64,000 nucleotides of DNA from Gammaproteobacteria bacterium (GTDB lineage: Bacteria > Pseudomonadota > Gammaproteobacteria > Pseudomonadales > Azotimanducaceae), in contig JAPOVV010000077.1 in assembly GCA_026707945.1 (NCBI GenBank), positions 62,001-126,000 on the forward strand, written 5' to 3'. The notes below the pieces were generated by a model. It was given only the letters and a program-made list of their open reading frames with translations. It was not told where the DNA came from and did no database searches. Below are positions 46,811 to 54,557 of this stretch, in pieces. Each line of letters opens with the position of its first letter. Position 1 is the first letter of the stretch. The position numbers and the translations under genes were made by a program.

Positions 46811-47167
46811 ATGTTGACACGAATCATCGTTGGACTTGCCGCACTGGCAGCCATCGTAGAAGGTGTAGCTCCGGGCGTCGTTCCGGAGAACATCCTCCCA
46901 CTTGCGCTAGTCGTTCTTGGCTTAATTTACGGCGCGATGTGTGTAGACGCAGAAGATGCAACCAATTTCTTGGTTGTAACGCTTGCGGTTGGAGGTGCCG
47001 CTGCTGCCAATGCACTTGACTCAATTCACGTAGTTGGCAGCTATCTAGACGGAATCTTGGATGCGCAAGCGCTCGCACTTTGGGGCGCAGTGGCATCGAT
47101 TCTCGTCATTCGCATTTGGAACCGACTCGCTGGGGATGATTCCTCAGGCGGAGGCGACGCCGAATAG
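46811..47167 (+). CDS. Small four-helix membrane protein
   Basis: This 118-residue protein of unknown function is almost entirely hydrophobic, with four segments (about 3-22, 26-43, 51-68 and 83-101) and an acidic, Gly-rich tail ending GDDSSGGGDAE. Charged residues are few (DAEDATNF between helices 2 and 3). A strong AAAGGAG site 9 bases before the ATG, a candidate promoter upstream and a well-formed terminator 20 bases after the stop indicate a well-expressed single-gene unit. The family is not one I can name. Confidence 0.75.
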   Translation: MLTRIIVGLAALAAIVEGVAPGVVPENILPLALVVLGLIYGAMCVDAEDATNFLVVTLAVGGAAAANALDSIHVVGSYLDGILDAQALALWGAVASILVIRIWNRLAGDDSSGGGDAE

Positions 47168-47186
47168 CGTTCTTTGTTTTTGGATG

Positions 47187-47216
47187 GGCGGCGTGAATAC
47201 GCCGCCTTTTTATTTT
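47187..47216 (+). terminator. Rho-independent terminator
   Basis: GGCGGCGT pairs with ACGCCGCC around a GAAT tetraloop and is followed by TTTTTATTTT. It ends the transcript of the small membrane protein gene. Confidence 0.93.
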
Positions 47217-47325
47217 GAAAAGCGAATTCTCTTGGGTCAGGCAAAAGTTGAATACGTGATGTCCACTAACGACCCAAAAGATGAGTGTGTAATATACACC
47301 TCTAAATACACATAATAGATGGAAT

Positions 47326-47538
47326 ATGCGTACGAATATTGTGTTAGATGACGAACTAGTAGACGAAGCGTTTTCCTTGACCAGCGTGCGTACCAAACGT
47401 GAGCTCGTGGACCTTGCTCTAAGAGAGATGGTTCATAGACGAAGGAAGAAAAACCTATTGGATCTCGCTGGAAAAGTGAGCCTACGTCCCGATTTCGATC
47501 ATAAAGAGATGCGTCGCCTCCGTGACGATTCTGATTGA
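47326..47538 (+). CDS. vapB: VapB-type antitoxin
   Basis: This 70-residue protein is a ribbon-helix-helix antitoxin of the VapB_antitoxin type. MRTNIVLDDELVDEAFSLTS is the DNA-binding strand and helix; RTKRELVDLALREMVHRRR follows and the C-terminus (DLAGKVSLRPDFDH) wraps the toxin. It should bind VapC and repress its own promoter. The coding region overlaps vapC by 17 bases, the normal coupled arrangement. Confidence 0.92.
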   Translation: MRTNIVLDDELVDEAFSLTSVRTKRELVDLALREMVHRRRKKNLLDLAGKVSLRPDFDHKEMRRLRDDSD

Positions 47539-47917
47539 CACCTCGGTTTGGAAAAATCTCTTTCGCGATAAAACCGGCTCAATCCAGAACCGCGTCTCCG
47601 AGATAGTTGGCGACGACGATATCGTTCTTGCACGTTTCAATCAGTTGGAGCTACTTCAAGGAGCCATCAACGAGTCAGAATGGATCCTCCTATCGGATTA
47701 CCTCGAAGTACAAGACTATCTTGAAGCAAGTGCTGATACTTGGCGAGAAGCAGCGCGAATCTACTACGATCTACGAAGGCGGGGGCAAACTGTACGCTCG
47801 ACAATCGACTGCTGTATCGCACAGATTGCGATCGAACACCAAGCGCTTCTCCTACATGAGGATCCAGACTTTGAGAGCATTGCCGACATACGACCACTCG
47901 TGCAACGCCGAACTTGA
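47522..47917 (+). CDS. vapC: VapC-type PIN-domain ribonuclease toxin
   Basis: This 131-residue PIN-domain protein has the first catalytic Asp in LIDTSVWKNLF, a Glu in NQLELLQGA, and the later acidic residues in STIDCCIAQIAIEH and LHEDPDFESI. PIN toxins cleave tRNA or rRNA when freed from VapB. It starts at a GTG inside vapB, and the frame is intact, so this pair is likely functional, in contrast to hicBA at the left of the window. Confidence 0.92.
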   Translation: MTILIDTSVWKNLFRDKTGSIQNRVSEIVGDDDIVLARFNQLELLQGAINESEWILLSDYLEVQDYLEASADTWREAARIYYDLRRRGQTVRSTIDCCIAQIAIEHQALLLHEDPDFESIADIRPLVQRRT

Positions 47918-48049
47918 CTTCAGATTTCGCGTCGCCGCGGCTTGTCTACTCGACCAGATGGCTCCTCGCACCATCTGTCGCCAAGACCTAAGTGATCAAA
48001 TTCCGCATAGGTCAAAAAGGCGATCTAGAAATGACCCGCATTTGGTTTC

Positions 48050-48850
48050 ATGCAATTGAACCGACGCACACAATCATTTCGTGATCGGTATGGCACTTGG
48101 GCGGTCTTAGCGGGTGCCGGTGAAGGACTTGGTGCTGCGTTCGCAATGGATCTTGCGAGGCGCGGAATGAACGTCCTGCTGATCGCGCGGCGTGAACACC
48201 AAATTGCAACTGTCGCGGCGGAGATTCAATCAACCTACGAAGTTCAAGCTCGTTGCCTAGCCTGCGATCTTGGCCTCGCGAAAACAATCTCAGAAATAGA
48301 AACGGAGGTCGCTGACAAGGAAGTGGGTGTGCTCGTTTACAACGCAGCGCATATCCCTATCGGTTGTTTTCTTGATATCGATGCGTCCGATATAGAGCAA
48401 GCTCTAGCTGTCAATGTACGAGGACCCATCGCACTCATTCATTCGCTCGTACCGGGTATGCAAACGAGACAACGCGGAGGTATCGTCCTGATGTCATCGC
48501 TTGCCGGATTGCAGGGCGCACACGGGCTTGTTACTTATTCGTCAAGCAAAGCCTTCAACATCATCCTTGGGGAGGGGCTCTGGCGCGAATTACGAGAACA
48601 TGGAATCGACGTCGTGACTTGCATTGCAGGCGCAGTACGAACCCCAGGCTACGCTAGGTACTCGAGTCGTGACACACCAGGGATTCTCGATCCTGAGACG
48701 GTCGCGCGACAAGCACTTGATGCGCTACCCAACGGTCCGAGATTCATACCTGGATTGACCAATCGTTTCTCCGCTCAGTTGCTTACTCGACTACTACCCC
48801 GGAAGGCAGCGATCGCGCTCCTCGCGAACGCCTCTCACCGGAGAGACTAG
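48050..48850 (+). CDS. Short-chain dehydrogenase/reductase
   Basis: This 266-residue SDR has an N-terminal coenzyme motif AVLAGAGEGLGAAFAMDLA (TGxxxGxG type), LVYNAAHIPIG (NAG-like), the catalytic Ser in VLMSSLAGLQG and Tyr-Lys in TYSSSKAFNIIL. The pattern resembles 3-ketoacyl or 17-beta-hydroxysteroid dehydrogenase type 12-like proteins more than FabG. Its TAG stop overlaps by one base the GTG of the sterol-reductase gene, so the two are translationally coupled. A lipid or sterol ketone is the likely substrate, by context. Confidence 0.88.
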   Translation: MQLNRRTQSFRDRYGTWAVLAGAGEGLGAAFAMDLARRGMNVLLIARREHQIATVAAEIQSTYEVQARCLACDLGLAKTISEIETEVADKEVGVLVYNAAHIPIGCFLDIDASDIEQALAVNVRGPIALIHSLVPGMQTRQRGGIVLMSSLAGLQGAHGLVTYSSSKAFNIILGEGLWRELREHGIDVVTCIAGAVRTPGYARYSSRDTPGILDPETVARQALDALPNGPRFIPGLTNRFSAQLLTRLLPRKAAIALLANASHRRD

Positions 48851-49932
48851 TGGACTCGCTTGTAGGATTTTTCTCCTCGTGGGTCATATTCGCCTCTATT
48901 TTCGTCTTACACCTCTTACTCCCTGCACGTCGCGTAACCGGCTACGTAAAGGCTGAAGAGACGAACGAATACCTTAAATATCGACTCAACGGACCCCTCG
49001 TATTCGTCGTCTCGATTGGCGTTTGGGCAGTGCTAGGTTTCATAGGAGTCATGCCATGGGATTGGTTGTGGCATCAACGCTGGAATGCAGTTTTGGGAGC
49101 GATCGTTTTAGGCGTGCTAATTTCAATTGGCGTTGTAGTAACAGCACCACCGCAGGGAAAGATGTGGCTTGCTGAACTCTACAAAGGACGGCGAGTAAAT
49201 CCTCAACTGTTCAATCGTCGCGTCGACGCAAAAATGGTGCTATACCTGCTTGGCGCGGTACTTTTAGAAATCAACCTACTCTCTTTCGCGGCACACCACT
49301 TTTTAGCGTATCCGAACGACCCGTCATCTGGTGTCGTCCTCTATGTAGTGTTCTTCACATGGTTCGTTTGCGACTATCTGATATTTGAAAGAGTTCACCT
49401 TTACACATACGATCTGTTTGCTGAGCGTGTCGGTTTCAAGCTTGTTTGGGGTTGTCTCGCTTGGTATCCGTATTTCTACGTCGTAGGCCTATGGGCTCTT
49501 GCCGACGATCCAAATCCTCAATCACCGACGTGGTTTCTCGCGCTCGCGGGCGCGATCTTTTTTATCGGTTGGATTCTCGCTCGTGGTTCGAATATGCAGA
49601 AATTTTCATTCAAGGCAGATCCCGACCGAACATTTCTTTGTCGGTTCAAGTCTGAGAGTCTTTCCAATGGGGAACAACAGATCCTATGCAGTGGATTCTG
49701 GGGTGTATCACGACACATTAACTACCTAGGAGAGATCCTTATGGCGATCGGCTTAACGCTCGTACTCGGATGGCCGCTCGAAGCCGCACCTTGGCTTTAT
49801 CCCGTGTACTACATTGCATTACTCGTACCTCGACAAATTCAGGATGACAAGCGCTGCGCGGAAAAATACGGCGAGCTATGGCAACAATATTGTGAGCGCG
49901 TGCCTTGGCGTATCGTGCCCAGAATCTACTAA
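48850..49932 (+). CDS. Sterol reductase-like membrane protein (ERG4/ERG24 family)
   Basis: This 360-residue protein has eight to nine membrane helices and the C-terminal signature of delta-14/delta-7/C-24 sterol reductases: SGFWGVSRHINYLGEILMAI, WLYPVYYIALLVPRQIQDDK, CAEKYGELWQQYC and the closing VPWRIVPRIY. In eukaryotes the family reduces sterol double bonds with NADPH; bacterial copies occur in Coxiella and some sterol users. It starts at a GTG overlapping the SDR stop. No sterol cyclase or squalene epoxidase is in the window, so the natural substrate may be host- or diet-derived sterol. Confidence 0.88.
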   Translation: MDSLVGFFSSWVIFASIFVLHLLLPARRVTGYVKAEETNEYLKYRLNGPLVFVVSIGVWAVLGFIGVMPWDWLWHQRWNAVLGAIVLGVLISIGVVVTAPPQGKMWLAELYKGRRVNPQLFNRRVDAKMVLYLLGAVLLEINLLSFAAHHFLAYPNDPSSGVVLYVVFFTWFVCDYLIFERVHLYTYDLFAERVGFKLVWGCLAWYPYFYVVGLWALADDPNPQSPTWFLALAGAIFFIGWILARGSNMQKFSFKADPDRTFLCRFKSESLSNGEQQILCSGFWGVSRHINYLGEILMAIGLTLVLGWPLEAAPWLYPVYYIALLVPRQIQDDKRCAEKYGELWQQYCERVPWRIVPRIY

Positions 49933-50045
49933 AAATATGCGTCTAAACTAGCTGGAATCACTTCTTTAATACGGTACGTCGAGAGACGTCAATTTTCGTC
50001 TAATCGAACCACAGATTTTCAATGCTCAATATTCAGTAATCGAAC

Positions 50046-51906
50046 ATGATCGTCTACTCAGCAACCAAAGCGCAGTTCACGCAAGACGTCATTCTTAACC
50101 AAATTGAACTGGTTATTTCAGACCACTACGCCGCGAAACTAAATCGAAGACCGCCAGACGCAGAAATCCGCTCGTGGCAAAACTCAATGCGCTATATGAA
50201 AGATGCATTGGAACTGGCACATGCACCTGACGATGCAAACGTTGCGATCGAATATCAGATTCCACAATCGTCCAAACGAGTTGACTTTCTCATTACCGGT
50301 TCCAATGATCAAGGTCGAGAGTCCCTCGTTATAGTAGAGCTGAAGCAATGGTCGACGGTCTATTCAACTTCTAAGGATGCGATCGTCAAGTCTCGTAGGT
50401 GGTGGTTTGAGGGAACTAACTCACCCTTCGTATCAGGCTTGGACCTACGCAGCGCTAATCGAAGACTACAACGTTGCCGTACAAACAGAGGACATCGAAC
50501 TACACCCGTGTGCTTATCTGCATAACTGCCGCGACGAATCCGTTCTAAACGCTACCTTCTACGAAGAACATACCCGCAAAGCACCTGTATTCCTACAGCA
50601 AGACGTTGAACGGCTGGCTTCGTTCTTGGCTCAATATGTCCGACACGGGGACCGAAGCAGAACTCTGTACCGAATCGAAAACAGTCGGATTCAGCCATCT
50701 AAGGAACTCGCTGACCATCTTGCTTCTTTGCTGAAAGGCAATCAAGAATTTCTAATGATCGATGATCAAAAGGTGGTATACGAAACGGTTCTCGCCGCCA
50801 CCGAAGATGTGACACGCGACGACAAGCATGTGGTGCTAGTCGAAGGCGGTCCCGGTACTGGCAAGTCCGTAGTTGCGATCAACCTCTTGGTAGAACTGAC
50901 CAATCGAAGTAAGACAGCGCAGTACGTCACCAGAAACGCCGCACCACGCGCAGTCTACGAAGCCAAACTTGCACGGACACTCACCAAGACTCGCATTACA
51001 AACCTATTCAAGAACTCAGGTGCGTATGTCAGCAGCGAAGGTAACGGTTTGGACTGTCTAATCGTCGACGAAGCGCATCGTCTGAATGAGAAATCGGGGT
51101 TTTACCAAAACCAAGGAACAAACCAGATTGCGGAGATCATTCATGCGGCTCAAACAGCGGTGTTTTTTCTCGATCAAGATCAACGAGTCACACTAAAAGA
51201 CATAGGCGAACGAGAAGAAATCCGAAGCCACGCAATCGCGGCAGGAGCGAAATTCACCGAGCTTAGGTTGACCTCTCAGTTTCGCTGTAACGGTTCAGAC
51301 GGCTACCTCTCTTGGATCAATAACACGCTGCAAATCGAGGAAACTGCGAACAAGACGTTAACTGGTATCGACTACGACTTCCGAGTTTTCGACGACCCCA
51401 ATGAACTCAGGTGGTTGATCGAAGACCGGAACAAGATCAACAATAAAGCAAGAATGCTTGCTGGTTACTGTTGGGATTGGCGAGGTAAGAAGAATCCAAC
51501 CGCTGTCGACGTAACGATTCCGGAACATGGGTTTGCGATGCGATGGAATCTCGACAGCGATGGACCGCTTTGGATTCTTAAGCCAGACTCAGTTTCCGAG
51601 ATCGGTTGCATTCACACGAGTCAAGGACTGGAATTAGAATATGTTGGCGTGATAATCGGCCGCGACCTGGTTGTTCGTGATGGCATTGTCGTTACCGATG
51701 CTAAGGAGCGATCCACCCAAGATCGATCGATTTCTGGTTACAGGACGTTACTCAGAGAGAATCCCAAGTACGCCGAGGAAATTACTCAACGCATCATCAA
51801 GAACACATATAGGACGTTGATGACGCGAGGGCAAAAAGGGTGCTACGTATTCAGTGTTGACGACGAAACGAACGAGTATCTCAAACAGGTGAGTGTACGA
51901 TCGTGA
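50046..51906 (+). pseudogene. DUF2075 / Schlafen-like ATPase gene with a frameshift
   Basis: The N-terminal part (50046 to about 50390) carries a nuclease-like segment, VDFLITGS..ESLVIVELKQW, and the rest (about 50390-51906, another frame) is the DUF2075 ATPase: Walker A VEGGPGTGKSVVA, Walker B LIVDEAHRLN and LTSQFRCNGSDGYL. The join is at VKS-(L)VGGGLRELTHPSYQAW, where the first frame loses the family pattern after DAIVK. The span is 1861 bases, so one base is extra or two are missing. The intact protein would be about 620 residues, the usual length. A programmed shift is not supported by any slippery site. The family is linked to nucleic-acid processing and possibly defence. Confidence 0.85.
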
Positions 51907-52035
51907 TGAATATGAGCTTACTTGGCGATCAAGGATTGAATTTCATCCTCGACTTTAACGTGAAAACTCACTAATCCCGTCAAAGTAAAGAGTGAGAGAC
52001 TACATTACATGCGTGTAGATTTTCTCGATCACGAA

Positions 52036-52140
52036 TTACGGCTTTGTCTTCTCGACACGGCTGCCTTTCAGTGGTAAATCCATCTGTATGTCTTCGACCA
52101 TAGATAGAGCGCCGTCAAGTGAATCCCCTGACAATTTCAA
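52036..52140 (-). pseudogene. Possible 3' remnant of an unidentified gene
   Basis: A minus-strand open stretch of 34 codons ends KGSRVEKTKP and looks protein-like (SLDGALSMVEDIQMDLPLKG). Next to it, in another frame (about 52157-52300), is a second protein-like stretch, ISGVNFDDEVLRYEYSTPPS. They may be the broken end of one gene cut by the adjacent TnpB element. The family is unknown and the evidence is only the look of the translation. Apart from these fragments and the inverted repeat, nothing else is seen between 51907 and 52331. Confidence 0.25.
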
Positions 52141-52284
52141 TCAAGCGCTCATCGTGCTATGCGAGCTTCTCCCAATTCTCCTGCGATGGAGGCGTTGAAT
52201 ATTCATAACGCAACACCTCATCGTCGAAGTTAACCCCAGAGATTTCTAGAAAGCCGTCTGTCCCCTCGGCCGCATACGACAGAA

Positions 52285-52313
52285 TTAATAGGGACTTATA
52301 TACCTGACTAAAC
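52285..52313. repeat. Left inverted repeat flanking tnpB
   Basis: This 29-base sequence is the reverse complement of 53631-53659 at 27 of 29 positions, with a perfect 18-base core (TTATATACCTGACTAAAC). It begins 47 bases before the tnpB start codon. AACGCGTT and AT-rich sequence follow. No obvious target duplication flanks the pair. Confidence 0.85.
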
Positions 52314-52331
52314 GCGTTTATAACTATAATT

Positions 52332-53636
52332 ATGTCCATGGAAATTAACGCGCCAACGCACTCGCATGACGTCAAGATGTGGGATGAATCAGGTTTTAAA
52401 CGAGTCAATCGGAATATCACCTACCGGCTGTTGCCGGTGACGCGAACCAAGGCACGGCAACTGGAACACCTCGCGTCGGCATGTCGTTTCGTCTGGAATT
52501 ACTTTCTTGCCGAACGCGAAGCGACCTATCAGTTCAATCAATGTTTCGAAGCGACGTACGGCATCAAGCCGGAACCGAGTTCGTTGTCGTTCTACGCGAT
52601 GGGGAAGGAATTCACGAAACTCCGGAACCGACTGCCCTGGCTTCGTGCGCTGCCGTTTGCGCCGGTCCGATATGTGTTGAAATACCAGGCCGATACGTGA
52701 AAGCGATTTTTCGACGATCTGACCGGCGACGTCGGCAAGCCAACGTTTCGTAGTCGCTTTGACGATCGTGATGGCTTCACGATCCCTGATAACGTCAAAC
52801 TCGTCGATAGCAAGTTGTACATTCCCAAAATCGGCTGGTGCAAACTGCGCCGCAAAGGTGGGAATCCGTATTCAGATGGCACGCCGAAACAGGCACGCGT
52901 TCTCACACGCCGCGGCAAGTGGTATGCGGTCGTGACATACGAAGTGGATGTACCCGAACGGGCTGACGATGGCATGGCCATCGGCGTAGACATGAATGTG
53001 GGTCAAGTAGCGACGAGCACCGGACATCTGTTGGTCATGCCAAATCAGAAACGGCTCATCGCACGCCGACGGCGATATCAGCGCATGATGAGTCGACGCA
53101 AGACGGGCAGCAAGCGCTATCGACGTGCCAAGCGGATGCACGCGAAGACGACCGCGAAGCTCGCGAACCAAAAAAACGACTGGCGTCACAAGGTGTCAAG
53201 AATCGTCGCGGATTCAGCGCACACCGTTGTGGTCGAAGACCTTAACGCGAAAGGCATGACCCGCTCCGCGAAAGGAACGAAGGCACAACCTGGCAAGCAC
53301 GTCAAGGCGAAAGCTGGATTGAATCGTGAAATTCAGAACACGGGCTGGTCGCAGCTGCGCGGGATGCTCGACTACAAGGCGGGAAAACTCATTGCAGTTA
53401 ACCCGAAACATACCTCACAAACATGCCATGCCTGTGGGCATGTCGATGCACGCAATCGACGAACACAGGCTGAATTCAAGTGTGTCCAATGCGGACGCGA
53501 GTCTCATGCGGATATTAACGCCGCGTTGAACATATGGGCGTCTGGGAGTGGCGCAACTGGGCGTGGGAGGGCTGCAACATTGGTTGGTCCGACGATCCGT
53601 CAAATCGATACGATGACGGCAGCTTGCCCTGTTTAG
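52332..53636 (+). pseudogene. tnpB: TnpB, RNA-guided nuclease of an IS200/IS605-like element, with an internal stop
   Basis: The 434-codon frame is open except for one TGA at 52698-52700, in QADT-stop-KRFF, where the family has Trp (TGG). It is otherwise intact, with the RuvC catalytic residues: Asp in GVDMNVGQVAT, Glu in VVVEDLNAKGM and Asp in SHADINAALNI. The zinc finger CHACGHVDARNRR..CVQCG is also present. An N-terminal product of 122 residues and a C-terminal one of 273 from a TTG at 52815 could be made, but neither should be a full nuclease. No tnpA is present, so the element belongs to the TnpB-only (IS1341-like) group. The stop codon lies in the right inverted repeat. Confidence 0.9.
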
Positions 53637-53643
53637 TCAGGTA
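53627..53643 (+). ncRNA. Hairpin at the right end of the tnpB element, possible omega-RNA end
   Basis: CCTG and CAGG flank TTTAGT at the 3' end of tnpB (CCTGTTTAGTCAGG). Hairpins here often form the right end of TnpB elements and the 3' part of the guide RNA that overlaps tnpB. The RNA's boundaries and guide cannot be set from one copy. Confidence 0.35.
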
Positions 53644-53659
53644 TATAACTCCCAATTAA
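53631..53659. repeat. Right inverted repeat flanking tnpB
   Basis: This partner of 52285-52313 contains the tnpB stop codon (53634-53636) and the stop codon of the minus-strand PhyH-5 gene (53656-53658). The element bounded by the two repeats is 1375 bases long. Confidence 0.85.
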
Positions 53660-54474
53660 TAAGTGGTCACTCCGGCATGCGGTGAGACCCCAAGTGGAGT
53701 CGCCTTGCGATGCCGTGTCACCGGTATCTTGTCAGCCTTGAATGTATTGCGCTCCGTAAGATCAATGCAATCTACCGATCGATACGCATTGATCAAGCCG
53801 ATTTTGCTTTCTTCCGTGTAGTTTGAATTCGCTCGATGCATCAAACATGGATGGAATATGAGCACGTCGCCTGGATGGAACTGCGGTGTTACGACCCGAT
53901 CCTCAAACTCCTCAAATCCAACGAGTATGCGCTTCCTAACCGGCCAATCTTCTACTCTAACGTAGCGTCGATCGAAAAGTCCTGCCAGGTGACTGCCCGG
54001 AATCAGTGATGTACCGCCCGTATCGGGTCCCATCTCACATAGGTACGTCAATGCGGACGACAGTTTGAAATTGGAAAGCGGGATGTAGTCCGGCGCGTCT
54101 TGATGCCATCCCTGGAAATCGAAGTTCGTCATCGGCGGTTTGATCACCGTCGCCGATTGATAAGCGTCAATGTCACTGTCGTACAGATCGCAGAACACGT
54201 CTGCTAAGCGCGAATCGTGCATGTGCGCGTTCAATCGTGAACTATTTAAGAAAATGTCGTTGTACCAGTACACCCGATGAGGATTCAGGTCATCACCAGG
54301 TTCGCTCGACCAAGGGTCAAAACCAACGCCACGAGTGCCGCGTTGAGTCGAACGCAATAACTCGACCATTGCTTCACGTAGTTCCTTGACAACCTGCTCG
54401 TTAAAGAAACCGCGAAGAATCAAGAAACCGTCGTTTTCGAACGATTCGATCTGAGTTGTATTTAGCGCACCCAT
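53656..54474 (-). CDS. Phytanoyl-CoA dioxygenase-family protein (PhyH-5)
   Basis: This 272-residue protein is close to canonical PhyH size. It opens with TTQIESFENDGFLILRGFF, and its iron ligands are H124 and D126 (GWHQDAPDYIP) and H213 (PCLMHRANSNYT). GGTSLIPGSHLAGLF connects them and S-x-x-x-R type residues for 2-oxoglutarate follow. Its last codons and stop lie inside the right inverted repeat of the tnpB element, so the insertion may have changed the C-terminus. It is alone on its strand; the next minus-strand gene is 83 bases upstream. The substrate is unknown. Confidence 0.87.
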   Translation of the reverse strand: MGALNTTQIESFENDGFLILRGFFNEQVVKELREAMVELLRSTQRGTRGVGFDPWSSEPGDDLNPHRVYWYNDIFLNSSRLNAHMHDSRLADVFCDLYDSDIDAYQSATVIKPPMTNFDFQGWHQDAPDYIPLSNFKLSSALTYLCEMGPDTGGTSLIPGSHLAGLFDRRYVRVEDWPVRKRILVGFEEFEDRVVTPQFHPGDVLIFHPCLMHRANSNYTEESKIGLINAYRSVDCIDLTERNTFKADKIPVTRHRKATPLGVSPHAGVTTY

Positions 54475-54557
54475 CGGTACCGATGCTGGTTATAGAAACA
54501 GCAGACGTTGTGAACGCTATTTAAATCGAGATCCAATAACTTTCCTAGATGTGCCTG

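Noticed and set aside
50377..50525. Programmed frameshift in the DUF2075 gene
   Set aside because: No slippery heptamer or downstream pseudoknot is apparent; a mutation or sequencing error is simpler.
52157..52420. 87-codon minus-strand frame across the left transposon repeat
   Set aside because: It overlaps the tnpB start and repeat; only its C-terminal part looks protein-like and is mentioned as a remnant.
52698..52700. TGA in tnpB read as Trp (alternative genetic code)
   Set aside because: TGA is a normal stop elsewhere in the window, for example at the pspB/pspC overlap, so a reassigned code is excluded.
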